DNA of 64,000 bases from Pseudomonadota bacterium (lineage in GTDB: Bacteria > Pseudomonadota > Alphaproteobacteria > Micropepsales > Micropepsaceae), in assembly GCA_018241025.1 (NCBI GenBank), contig JAFEEQ010000025.1, forward strand, positions 62,001-126,000, given 5' to 3'. The position numbers and the translations under genes were made by a program. Below the pieces are notes generated by a model. That model had not been told where the DNA came from and ran no database searches. It saw nothing but the letters and a program-made list of their open reading frames with translations. Below, one piece after another: positions 29,167 through 37,455 of the stretch; within the stretch, counting starts at the first letter, position 1, and the number at the start of each line of letters is the position of its first letter.

Positions 29167-30333
29167 TTATTGCGCCTTCAGCCATGCGGCGCTTTGGCTG
29201 CGTACGATGTCGAGCAGGTTGCCCATGAACAGGTTCATGTCGATGAGGTGCAGGCCCCAGACGGGAGATACCTTGCCGTCGATCAGTGTGTCGCCCGAGA
29301 TATCGTCGGTGCGCGGATCGGCGGGGTCGCCATGCACGGCGATGGAAAGATAGTTGCCGCTGTCGTTATGCGCGCATTCGGCGGTCAGCAGACCGGGAAG
29401 GCTGACGAAAGGCGTCGTCACGGTCTTGCCCTTGACCCAGCTTTCGCCGGTGGTCGGCGGCGAGTTGCCGAAGCCTCGCCAGCTGGTCGCCAGATACGCA
29501 TGCACCGCGCCGCCGTCGAGCGCGGCCGGGTTCACGCAGGCCGCTTCCGTGCCGGGCTTGTCGGCCTTGGTGAAGAAGCTGTTCGAGGGCGGCACCGTCG
29601 CACGGAACGAGGCGAAGGCGATGACGCAGCCGGGCGTCGTGTCGGAATGACAAAGCGGCACCGACTGGAAATCGCGGCCCATGTCCTTGCCGGTGGGCAC
29701 GGTGAGGCGCGTACCGCCGAGAATCGCAAGGACGAGCTGCTTCTGAACGGGCTTGCCGTCGATCTCGTTCTTGATCAGCGCCGTGAGCACGCCGGAACCC
29801 TGGCTGTGCCCGATCAGGACGACGCCGCGGCCCTTGTTGTAATGGGCGAGGTAGTAGTTCCAGGCGTCGACCACGTCGTGATAGCCGATATAGGGATCGG
29901 CCGGCAGCGCCATCGGCTTGCCGGTCTGGCGCGCGACGAGCGACATCAGCGTGTACTGGCGGTAGAGCGGCGCATAGGTCCGGCACACGCCGGCAAAGCG
30001 GGCGAATTGCTGCACCACCACGCTCCTCTCTTCCGGTCCGGGATTCATGTCGCTGACCACGCTCTGGTCGAACGACACCGTGGGATAGACATAGAAGCAG
30101 TCGACCGGCGGATCCGATGCCGGTGTGAATTTCTCGGGCGTCAGCGTGCCATCGGCAGCAACCACGGTCGCGTCCTCGTCGACCGTGCAGGCATCGGTGC
30201 GGCCCGGCAGGCAAAGCCAGCTGGCGCCGTTGCCGTAGTCGTTCTGCGGCATGGCCGGCGCATCGGCGGCGAGTGCAAGGCCGCTCGTCGCCAGAATTGC
30301 GGCCAAGCCGAGAATGCTCCCGATCTTCCGCAT
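29167..30333 (-). CDS. DUF3089 lipase-like secreted protein
   Basis: This 388-residue protein has a signal peptide (MRKIGSILGLAAILATSGLALA) and an alpha/beta hydrolase core with the nucleophile elbow VVLIGHSQGSGVL. VDCFYVYPTVSFDQS and WGLHLIDMNLFMGNLL are family hallmarks of DUF3089. Several cysteines (CLPGRTDAC, CHSDTTPGC, CVNP, ECAH) suggest disulfides in the periplasm. ATG 30333 is preceded by a GGGAGGG site; a longer in-frame start at 30507 would overlap the transporter gene upstream. A secreted esterase or lipase role is likely; the substrate is unknown. Confidence 0.87.
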   Translation of the reverse strand: MRKIGSILGLAAILATSGLALAADAPAMPQNDYGNGASWLCLPGRTDACTVDEDATVVAADGTLTPEKFTPASDPPVDCFYVYPTVSFDQSVVSDMNPGPEERSVVVQQFARFAGVCRTYAPLYRQYTLMSLVARQTGKPMALPADPYIGYHDVVDAWNYYLAHYNKGRGVVLIGHSQGSGVLTALIKNEIDGKPVQKQLVLAILGGTRLTVPTGKDMGRDFQSVPLCHSDTTPGCVIAFASFRATVPPSNSFFTKADKPGTEAACVNPAALDGGAVHAYLATSWRGFGNSPPTTGESWVKGKTVTTPFVSLPGLLTAECAHNDSGNYLSIAVHGDPADPRTDDISGDTLIDGKVSPVWGLHLIDMNLFMGNLLDIVRSQSAAWLKAQ

Positions 30334-30415
30334 GGTCCCTCCCGATCTTGTTGTTGGGGAAAGTATGCGCGCGGCTTCGCGTGGCGGTCCAATGAAAATC
30401 CGGCGGGGTTGCGGC

Positions 30416-31795
30416 TCAGCTCCCGCTTCCTGCTGCAAGACCCGTGCGATCAAAAAGCCGCAGGCTCGAAACCAGCGCCGCGACGACGGCGAAGCCGACA
30501 CCGGCATAGAGCGCGGTCACCGCGCCCATCGCGGGCACGAGCGAGAAGCAGAGCGCGACCAGCGCCGCGCCGATGGTCTGGCCGAGCAGGCGGGCGGTGC
30601 CGAGCATGCCGCTCGCCCCGCCGCTGCGCGACAAGGGTGCCGAGCCGATCATCGCGCGGTTGTTGGGCGACTGGAACAGGCCGAAGCCGCAGCCTGCCAG
30701 CGCCATGCGCCAGACGATGTCCGGAATGGTCGCGTGTTCCGGCAGGAGCGCGAGCGCCAGCAATCCCGAAGCGAAGACCAGCAATCCGAGCCCGCCGAGC
30801 AACCCCGCGGGATAGCGGTCGGCGAGGCGGCCGGCGATGGGCGAGACGATCGCGATCGCGATGGGCCAAGGCGTGATCATCAATCCGGTCTCGACGGCGG
30901 AGTAGTGCAGGTTGGTCTGCAGCAGGAAGGGCAGCGATACCATCGCCAGCATCTGTCCGCTGAAGGAACAGATCGACGTGCCGATGGAGAGCGCGAACAT
31001 CGGAATGCGCATCAGGTCGATGGGCAGCATCGGCAGCGCCGCCGTCGCCTCGCGCCGCACCATCAGCCAGCCGATGCCGATCGTGGCGGCGATCTCGACC
31101 GCGAAGAGCAGGACCGACTCGCCATGGCCGAAGGCGTCGATGCTGCCGATCAGCAGGGCGAACATCGCCGCGACCAGGATCGCGCCGGGAATATCGAAAG
31201 CGTGCGGTGCGCGCGGCGTTTGGGGCAGGGCGCGTAGCGCGACGGCGACTGCGACGATGCCGAAGGGGATGTTCACCGCGAAGAGCCAGGGCCAGCTCGC
31301 CGTCGCCAGGATCGCCGCCGCCGCGGTCGGCCCGGCCGCCGCCGAGACCGCGACGATGAGCGTGTTGATCGACAATCCGCGCCCGAGTTGGCTGTGCGGA
31401 TAGATGAAGCGGATCAGCGCGGAGTTCACGCTCATGATGCCGGCGCCGCCGAAGCCCTGGACCACGCGGGCAAGTGCGAGCACCGGCAGGCTGTCCGACA
31501 GGGCGCAGAACAGCGACGCCAGCGTGAAAAGCACGAGACCGGCGATATAGATCCGGCGATAGCCGACGATGTCGCCCAGCGCGGCGAGCGGCAGGAGCGA
31601 GATGGTGACGGCGAGCTGGTAGCCGTTGACGATCCAGATCGACAGGGCCGGGTTGGTGTTGAGGTCTTTGGCGATGGTCGGCAGCGCGACATTGGCGATG
31701 GCCGAATCCATCACCGCCATGGTGACGCCGAGCGCGATGGTGAGGATGGCGAGATAGCGCTGGGGGACGGGGAGGCCGTCGGGGGCGGTGGTCAT
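30416..31795 (-). CDS. MFS transporter, DHA2 (EmrB/QacA) family
   Basis: This 459-residue polytopic membrane protein shows the major-facilitator pattern: TM1 (YLAILTIALGVTMAVMDSAIANVALPTIA), motif A (ALGDIVGYRRIYIAG), motif C-like RVVQGFGGAGIMSVNSALIR, and a second-half motif (SPIAGRLADRYPAG). The DSAIANVALP string is the DHA2 drug:H+ antiporter signature. It probably exports drugs or metabolites. The GGGAGG before its start lies in the left arm of an intergenic inverted repeat, 12 bp from the ATG. It is transcribed leftward toward the DUF3089 gene, 82 bp away. Confidence 0.9.
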   Translation of the reverse strand: MTTAPDGLPVPQRYLAILTIALGVTMAVMDSAIANVALPTIAKDLNTNPALSIWIVNGYQLAVTISLLPLAALGDIVGYRRIYIAGLVLFTLASLFCALSDSLPVLALARVVQGFGGAGIMSVNSALIRFIYPHSQLGRGLSINTLIVAVSAAAGPTAAAAILATASWPWLFAVNIPFGIVAVAVALRALPQTPRAPHAFDIPGAILVAAMFALLIGSIDAFGHGESVLLFAVEIAATIGIGWLMVRREATAALPMLPIDLMRIPMFALSIGTSICSFSGQMLAMVSLPFLLQTNLHYSAVETGLMITPWPIAIAIVSPIAGRLADRYPAGLLGGLGLLVFASGLLALALLPEHATIPDIVWRMALAGCGFGLFQSPNNRAMIGSAPLSRSGGASGMLGTARLLGQTIGAALVALCFSLVPAMGAVTALYAGVGFAVVAALVSSLRLFDRTGLAAGSGS

Positions 31796-31803
31796 GGCAG
31801 TCT

Positions 31804-31928
31804 TTTACCTCCCATGAAAGGGGAGGTCGAAAAATCCGGCGGATTTTTCGGGAGGGGTCCAACACCGAATCCGATCCCGCCCGAAATTTGCCGCGCAAAT
31901 TTCGACCTCCCCTTTCAGGGGAGGTAAA
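31804..31928. repeat. Intergenic inverted repeat, family B
   Basis: The arms 31804-31832 and 31900-31928 are reverse complements with about one mismatch in 29 (core ACCTCCCCTTTCAGGGGAGG). Inside are two more hairpins: GAAAAATCC/GGATTTTTC near 31829-31849 and GAAATTTG/CAAATTTC near 31883-31903. The element fills the gap between the acyl-CoA dehydrogenase and DHA2 transporter genes and supplies the GGAGG before the transporter. Confidence 0.8.
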
Positions 31929-31935
31929 GGGACGC

Positions 31936-33015
31936 TCAATTCCCCACCCAGCCCTGCGCCACCGCTGCGTCGTGGCGCGCTTTCTCCGGCCCACCCAGCG
32001 CCTGACGGTTGAACCCAATCCGCTTGAACCAGTAGTGCAGGCCGAGCAAATCGGTGAAGCCCATGCCGCCATGGACTTCGGTCGCGGTGCGGGCGACGAA
32101 GGTGCCGACCTCGCTGGTATGCGCCTTCACATGTGCGGCCATGCGGCGGCCATCCTCGGGGAATTCGTCGAAGGCATAGGCGGCATACCACATCAGCGCG
32201 CGGCAGGGTTCGAGCTCGGCGATCATCTCGGCGCACATATGCTTGACCGCCTGGAAGCTGCCGATGACGCGGCCGAACTGCTTGCGCTCGGCGGCGTAGG
32301 CAACGGCCTTCTCGATCATGCGCAGCCCCGCGCCCAGCGTGTCGGCGGCAAGGATCACGCGCCCGGCATCGATCATGCGGTCGAGCGCGGCCTGCGGATT
32401 GTTCGCCAGCGGCTCGGCCTCGACGTTGTCGAAATTGAGCTGGCCGATCACGCGCGTGGCGTCGATGGTCGACAACGCGACCTTCTCGATCCCCTTGGCG
32501 TTCGCATCGACGACATGCAGCGCGCCGAAACGGTCGGCGACGACATAGATACCCGCGCCGGCGAAATCGAGCACGAACAGCGCCGTACCGCTGAGCTTGC
32601 CGCCCTTCGCGGTGATGCCCGACTTGTCGCGCGCCCCGGCGGCCTGTTCGCTGACCGCGACGCCGGCGATGAGCTCGCCGCTTGCCAGTTTCGGCAGGTA
32701 TTTCGCCTTCTGCGCCTCGCTGCCGGCATTCAGGATCGCCAGCGGCGCCATCACCGACGAGGCGACGAACGGCACCGGCGCGACATGGCGGCCGAGCGCC
32801 TCGCCCGCCAGCGCCGCATCGAGCAGCTTGAGCCCGAGCCCGCCGTACTCTTCCGGGATCAGAATGCCGGGCAGGCCGAGTTCGGCCAGCGCCTTCAGTA
32901 CGTCATCGGCATGCCCCTCGGCCTTGCGCACGCGCTCCAGCGGCGCGACGCGCTCGAGCGTCCGGTTGATGCTCTCCTGCATCATCTTCTGGTCGGCGGT
33001 GAGATCGAATTCCAT
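31936..33015 (-). CDS. Acyl-CoA dehydrogenase family protein (small subunit type)
   Basis: This 359-residue flavoprotein has the acyl-CoA dehydrogenase layout: N-terminal helices (MEFDLTADQKMMQESI), a middle beta domain, and a C-terminal helical domain (AADTLGAGLRMIEKAVAYAAERKQFGRVIGSFQAVKHMCAEM and ATEVHGGMGFTDLLGLHYWFKR). It is shorter than the adjacent 395-residue homologue. Adjacent genes of this size form alpha2beta2 enzymes in steroid side-chain catabolism; that pairing is inferred. A GGGAGG site precedes ATG 33015. Confidence 0.88.
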   Translation of the reverse strand: MEFDLTADQKMMQESINRTLERVAPLERVRKAEGHADDVLKALAELGLPGILIPEEYGGLGLKLLDAALAGEALGRHVAPVPFVASSVMAPLAILNAGSEAQKAKYLPKLASGELIAGVAVSEQAAGARDKSGITAKGGKLSGTALFVLDFAGAGIYVVADRFGALHVVDANAKGIEKVALSTIDATRVIGQLNFDNVEAEPLANNPQAALDRMIDAGRVILAADTLGAGLRMIEKAVAYAAERKQFGRVIGSFQAVKHMCAEMIAELEPCRALMWYAAYAFDEFPEDGRRMAAHVKAHTSEVGTFVARTATEVHGGMGFTDLLGLHYWFKRIGFNRQALGGPEKARHDAAVAQGWVGN

Positions 33016-33032
33016 GAGGCTACCTCCCTATG

Positions 33033-33114
33033 CTTCGGGGCTCGTCTTCGCCTCGCACCTCAGCATGACGGGCATCCGCGTCATCCTGAGGTGCGAGCAC
33101 AGCGAGCCCCGAAG
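33033..33114. repeat. Intergenic inverted repeat, family C
   Basis: The arms 33033-33070 and 33079-33114 are near-complementary over about 36 bases (shared core CTCGCACCTCAGGATGACG and CTTCGGGGCTCG) around an 8-base loop. It fills the gap between the two acyl-CoA dehydrogenase genes, ending 3 bp from the upstream gene's stop codon. It may attenuate or stabilise the polycistronic RNA. Confidence 0.8.
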
Positions 33115-33116
33115 GA

Positions 33117-34304
33117 TCACGCCTTCGCCAGCTTCGGTTCGCGCGGCATGCCGAGGCCGCGTTCGGAGATGATGTTCTTCTGGATCTGCGCGGTGCCGCC
33201 GCCGATGATCAAGCCGAGATCGAACATGTAGCTCGACTGCCAGTTGCCGAAATTCCGCAAATGCGGCGAGCCGTTGTAGAGCATGCCGAGCTCGCCCAGC
33301 GCATCGATAGCGAACGCCGCGAGCTGGTGATTGATCTCGCAGCCCATCAGCTTGACGATCAGCCGTGCCACACCCGGATCCTCGCCCTTGATTGAGGCGG
33401 TGAGCAGGCGCAGGCCGTGATACTCCATCGCATGCACGCGAGCTTGCAGCTTGAGCAGCCGGTCGCGCAGCGCCGGATTGTCCATCAGTCGCGAGCCGTC
33501 GACATCCTCGGTCTGCATCAGCTCGATGATGGCCTTGAGCCGTGTGCCGGCCTGGTTGGGATCGCCCAGCATGCCGCGCTCGTGCTTCAGCGTGGCGTTC
33601 GCCACCATCCAGCCGAGGCCGCGCCCGGCGACGACGCCGGATTTCGGCACGCGGACATCGGTGAAGAACACCTCGTTGAACTCGGCGCGGCCGGTCATGG
33701 TGACCAGCGGGCGCACTTCGATGCCCGGCGTCTTCATCGAGAACAGGATGTAGGAGATGCCTTCATGCTTCGGCTTGTCCGGCTCGGTGCGGATCAAACA
33801 GAAGATCATGTCGGCCTGCGCCGCGGTGGAGGTCCAGATCTTCTGGCCGTTGACGATGAAATCGTCGCCATCTTCCGTCGCGCGCGTCGTGAGCGAGGCA
33901 AGGTCGGAGCCCGCGCCCGGCTCGCTGTAACCCTGGCACCAGATGATGTCGCCGTGCAGCGTGGGGCGGATGTATTTCTGCTTCTGCTCTTCGGAGCCGA
34001 CTTCGAGCAGCGTCGGCACCAGCATGGAGATGCCCTGGCCGCTCAGCCCCATCGGCAGCCCGGCGGCGATGAACTCCTCGGCGATGATGCGCGATTTCAG
34101 CACGTCGGGCTCGGCGCCATAGCCGCCATATTCTTTCGGGATCGTGCGCGCGGCATAGCCGTGCTCGATCAGCAGGCGCTGCCACGCCTTGCCTTCTTCG
34201 TTGAAGCCGCCGCCGTTCTTCGGCGCGCTCGGGCCGTGTTTGGCGCAAAAGGCGCGGACCTCGTCGCGGAAGGCGAGATATTCGGGGGAATAGGAGAGGT
34301 CCAT
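33117..34304 (-). CDS. Acyl-CoA dehydrogenase family protein (large subunit type)
   Basis: This 395-residue acyl-CoA dehydrogenase oxidises an acyl-CoA to the trans-2-enoyl-CoA with FAD. Visible motifs are the FAD/substrate segment WCQGYSEPGAGSDLASLTTRA, the NGQKIWTSTAAQADM strand, and the C-terminal FDLGLIIGGGTAQIQKNIISERGLGMPRE. ATG 34304 (MDLSYSPEYLAFRDEVRAF) fits the family start; a TTG at 34325 would add seven residues. It lies upstream of the shorter homologue, and an inverted repeat separates the two. The physiological acyl chain is unknown. Confidence 0.9.
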   Translation of the reverse strand: MDLSYSPEYLAFRDEVRAFCAKHGPSAPKNGGGFNEEGKAWQRLLIEHGYAARTIPKEYGGYGAEPDVLKSRIIAEEFIAAGLPMGLSGQGISMLVPTLLEVGSEEQKQKYIRPTLHGDIIWCQGYSEPGAGSDLASLTTRATEDGDDFIVNGQKIWTSTAAQADMIFCLIRTEPDKPKHEGISYILFSMKTPGIEVRPLVTMTGRAEFNEVFFTDVRVPKSGVVAGRGLGWMVANATLKHERGMLGDPNQAGTRLKAIIELMQTEDVDGSRLMDNPALRDRLLKLQARVHAMEYHGLRLLTASIKGEDPGVARLIVKLMGCEINHQLAAFAIDALGELGMLYNGSPHLRNFGNWQSSYMFDLGLIIGGGTAQIQKNIISERGLGMPREPKLAKA

Positions 34305-34324
34305 GGCTTGGTTGCCCTCTCTCA

Positions 34325-34415
34325 ACCGTCATCGCCGGACTTGTTCCGGCGATCCATGATCACAACTGCCGCTTGGGTGTTCATGGATGGCCGGCACAAG
34401 GCCGGCCATGACGGT
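34325..34415. repeat. Intergenic inverted repeat, family D
   Basis: The arms 34325-34359 and 34381-34415 are reverse complements with about five mismatches in 35. Each arm is itself a hairpin (CGCCGGACTTGTTCCGGCG on the left, GGCCGGCACAAGGCCGGCC on the right). It lies between the thiolase and large acyl-CoA dehydrogenase genes. Confidence 0.8.
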
Positions 34416-34433
34416 GGTGGGTTGGAGTGAAAA

Positions 34434-35606
34434 CTACAGCCGCTCGACGATCGTCACATTGGCGAGGCCGCCGCCTTCGCACATCGTCTGCAGGCCCCAC
34501 TTCTTGTTGCGGTCCTTGAGGCCGTAAAGAAGCGTGGTCATCAGCTTGGTGCCGGAGGCGCCGAGCGGGTGGCCGAGCGCGATCGCGCCGCCATTGACGT
34601 TCAGCTTCTCCGGATTGGCGCCAGTGTACTGCAGCCAGGCGACCGGAACGGACGCGAAGGCTTCGTTGACCTCATAGAGATCGATGTCGTCGATCTTCAT
34701 GCCGGCCTTTTCGAGCGCGCGCTTGGTCGCGGGCAGGGGGGCTTCGAGCATGATCACCGGATCGCCGCCGATCACCGTCATGTGGTGGATGCGGGCGAGC
34801 GGCTTGACGCCGAGCGCCTTCAGCCCCTTCTCGTTCACGACCATCACGCCCGAGGCGCCGTCGCAGATCTGCGAAGAAGTTGCCGCCGTGATCGCGCCGC
34901 CTTCGCGCAGCAGCTTCACGCCCTTGATGCCTTCGAGGCTGGCGTCGAAGCGGATGCCTTCGTCGGTCGTGTGTTGGGACTCGGCGCCTTCGGCGTCCTT
35001 GATGGTCAGGCTGACGACTTCATCCTTGAACTTGCCGCCTTGCGTCGCCGCGATCGCCTTCTTGTGGCTGTTGTAGCCGAACTCGTCGAGCGTATCTTTT
35101 GACAGCTTGTACTTCTCGGCCATCATCTCGGCGCCCATGAACTGGCTGAACTGGACGTTGGGATACTTCGCCATGATCTCGGGGCTCATATACGAGCCCA
35201 TGCCCTTCTCCATCGCGAGCACGGCGGAGGCGCCCATCGGCACGCGCGTCATGCTCTCGACGCCCATCGCGATCACCGCGTCCATAGAGCCCGACATCAC
35301 CGCCTGGGCCGCGAAGTGCAGCGACTGCTGCGAGGAACCGCACTGACGGTCGACCGAAGTGCCCGGCACATGCTCGGGCAGGCGCGAGGCCATCACCGCG
35401 TTGCGCGCGACGTTGATCGCCTGCTGGCCGACCTGCGAAACGCAGCCGCAGATCACGTCCTCGATCAGGTCGGGATTGGCGCCCGAGCGGTCGAGCAGCG
35501 AATTGATGACGGTGGCGCCCAACGAAACCGGATGCCAGTCCTTCAGCTTGCCGCCGCGCTTGCCGCCCGCGGTGCGTGCCGCCGCGACGATATATGCCTC
35601 ACCCAT
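34434..35606 (-). CDS. Acetyl-CoA C-acyltransferase (thiolase)
   Basis: This 390-residue thiolase carries the acyl-accepting cysteine in VDRQCGSSQQSLHFAAQAV, the NEAFASVPVAW motif, the histidine motif GGAIALGHPLGASGTK, and the second cysteine in TMCEGGGLANVTIVERL. It cleaves 3-ketoacyl-CoA in beta-oxidation or condenses acetyl units. ATG 35606 (MGEAYIVAAARTAGGKRGG) follows an AAGGAGT site. It heads the leftward block with the two acyl-CoA dehydrogenases, so the three enzymes probably act in one degradation pathway. The enoyl-CoA hydratase and 3-hydroxyacyl-CoA dehydrogenase steps are not encoded nearby. Confidence 0.93.
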   Translation of the reverse strand: MGEAYIVAAARTAGGKRGGKLKDWHPVSLGATVINSLLDRSGANPDLIEDVICGCVSQVGQQAINVARNAVMASRLPEHVPGTSVDRQCGSSQQSLHFAAQAVMSGSMDAVIAMGVESMTRVPMGASAVLAMEKGMGSYMSPEIMAKYPNVQFSQFMGAEMMAEKYKLSKDTLDEFGYNSHKKAIAATQGGKFKDEVVSLTIKDAEGAESQHTTDEGIRFDASLEGIKGVKLLREGGAITAATSSQICDGASGVMVVNEKGLKALGVKPLARIHHMTVIGGDPVIMLEAPLPATKRALEKAGMKIDDIDLYEVNEAFASVPVAWLQYTGANPEKLNVNGGAIALGHPLGASGTKLMTTLLYGLKDRNKKWGLQTMCEGGGLANVTIVERL

Positions 35607-35775
35607 GATGGTACTCCTTCGGTTGACCGGCTGGTGTTTTAGCACCGGGATTTCGCGCTCGCACCAGCCTCGGATTGCGTCTTTTTAATTGCCCCAACGG
35701 AAACGGCCTTTGCCGGGCGATACGCGCCCGTCACAGTGGCATGGTTTGTGGTTCGCAGCACTTCGGAGGATCGCC

Positions 35776-37356
35776 ATGACCCTGCACACCTCGCGCCGCA
35801 CACTTCTGACCGGTCTCGGCGCCACGGCGCTCGTCGCGCCCGCCATCGCCAAGGGGCTGGTTTCCTGGAAGGGCAATCCGTTCAGCCTGGGCGTTGCCGC
35901 CGGTGCGCCCGCCGCGGATGGTTTCGTGCTCTGGACCCGGTTGGCGCCGGAACCGCTGGCGGAGGATGGCGGAATCGCCGGCCCGTCGCGTGCCATCGGC
36001 TATGAGATCGCGACCGACGACTCCATGCATCACATCGTCCAGCGCGGCACGGCGCTGGCGGAATCCGAGTGGGGTTACTCGGTTCACAAATCCATCAAGG
36101 GCCTGAAGCCCGGCCGCCCCTACTGGTACCGCTTCACCTCGGGCAGCGCGTCGAGCGCCATCGGCCGCGCCCAGACCTTGCCGCCGCACGGTGCCGACAA
36201 GCTTCGCTTCGCTTACTTCTCCTGCTCGCATTATGAATATGGCTACTTCTCAGCTTATCGCCACGCGGCTTACGAAGATCCGGATTTCGGCATCTTCCTT
36301 GGCGACTACATTTATGAATACGCCGAGAAGCATCCCGACAAGCATCCGACGGTGCGCACGCATTCCGGCGGCAAGGAATGCGAGACGCTGGCCGAGTATC
36401 GCGCGCGCTACACGCAATACCGCCTCGATCCCAATCTCCAGTTCCTGCACCAGATGGTCCCGGCACTGCTGACCTGGGACGATCACGAGGTGCAGAACGA
36501 CTATGCGGACAAATGGGGCGAGGATTTCCAGGATCCGGCCGCGTTCCTGAAACGCCGCGCCGCCGCCTACAAGGCCTATTACGAGTTCATGCCGCTGAAG
36601 CCGGTGTTTTCCCAGCCGCATGGCCCGAACATGCGGCTCTACGACCGCTACGATTTCGGCGATCTGATGCGGCTCGATTTGATCGATGGGCGGCAATACC
36701 GCTCGCGCGAAGCCTGCTACGACCACCAGAAGGCGATCGGCCAGCGCGGCGGCGGCCATGTCGAGACACGCGGCTCCTGTCCGGAGCTGTTCGAGGCCGA
36801 TCGTTCGATGATCGGCATGAAGCAGGAGAAGTGGCTGTTCGACGGGCTCGCGACCTCGAAGGCGCGCTGGAACGTCGTCGGCAACGACGTGACGATGGCG
36901 CGGCTGCGGCAGAAGAACAAGGACGGCGAACTCGGCTGGTACACCGACGGCTGGGACGGCTACCCCGCCAGCCGCGCGCGGCTGATGCAGCATGTCGCCG
37001 ATTCCAAACCGTCGAACTTCGTCGCGATCACCGGCGACATCCACTCCTATTGGGCCAACGATCTCAAGACCGATTTCGACGATCCGAAGGCGCCGACCAT
37101 CGGCAGCGAGCTGATCGGGACCTCGATCACCTCCTATGGCGTGCCCTATGACGTCTTCGCGCAGATCCTGCCCGACAATCCGCACATCAAGTTCTTCGAG
37201 AGCCGCAAGCGCGGCTATGTCTCGGTCGAGCTGACGCGCGAGCGGATGACGGCGAAATTCCAGACCGTGTCCGACGTGACCGATCCGGCGGCGACGCTCT
37301 CCACGCTGAAGACTTTCGTTGTCGACGACGGCAACCCGGGGCCGGTTGAAGCGTGA
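35776..37356 (+). CDS. phoD: Alkaline phosphatase D (PhoD)-family phosphodiesterase
   Basis: This 526-residue secreted phosphatase has a Tat signal (TSRRTLLTGLGATALVAPAIA) and an N-terminal Ig-like domain with FSLGVAAGAPAADGFVLWTRL. The metallophosphatase domain follows: FAYFSCSHYEYGYFSAYRHAA, FGIFLGDYIYEYAEK, LLTWDDHEVQNDYAD, VVGNDVTMA and VAITGDIHSYWAND. The metal-binding Asp/His/Asn residues appear intact. PhoD enzymes release phosphate from phosphodiesters in the periplasm and are commonly induced by phosphate starvation; no Pho box was identified. ATG 35776 follows CGGAGGA. It is divergent from the thiolase operon. Confidence 0.9.
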   Translation: MTLHTSRRTLLTGLGATALVAPAIAKGLVSWKGNPFSLGVAAGAPAADGFVLWTRLAPEPLAEDGGIAGPSRAIGYEIATDDSMHHIVQRGTALAESEWGYSVHKSIKGLKPGRPYWYRFTSGSASSAIGRAQTLPPHGADKLRFAYFSCSHYEYGYFSAYRHAAYEDPDFGIFLGDYIYEYAEKHPDKHPTVRTHSGGKECETLAEYRARYTQYRLDPNLQFLHQMVPALLTWDDHEVQNDYADKWGEDFQDPAAFLKRRAAAYKAYYEFMPLKPVFSQPHGPNMRLYDRYDFGDLMRLDLIDGRQYRSREACYDHQKAIGQRGGGHVETRGSCPELFEADRSMIGMKQEKWLFDGLATSKARWNVVGNDVTMARLRQKNKDGELGWYTDGWDGYPASRARLMQHVADSKPSNFVAITGDIHSYWANDLKTDFDDPKAPTIGSELIGTSITSYGVPYDVFAQILPDNPHIKFFESRKRGYVSVELTRERMTAKFQTVSDVTDPAATLSTLKTFVVDDGNPGPVEA

Positions 37357-37371
37357 GCCGAGCGCATGCGT

Positions 37372-37430
37372 GCTTCGGCAGGCTCAGCATGAGGGCTCTA
37401 TCAGTAACCTCATCCTGAGCTTGTCGAAGG
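37372..37430. repeat. Second copy of intergenic inverted repeat family A
   Basis: The arms 37372-37394 and 37408-37430 pair with about four mismatches in 23 and share the core of the repeat at 27.83 kb. The left arm is the more diverged. It begins 16 bp after the phoD stop and lies 26 bp before the PLP enzyme start, so it may end the phoD transcript. Confidence 0.75.
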
Positions 37431-37455
37431 ATGGGGTTGCTGCGAATGTCCGCGC

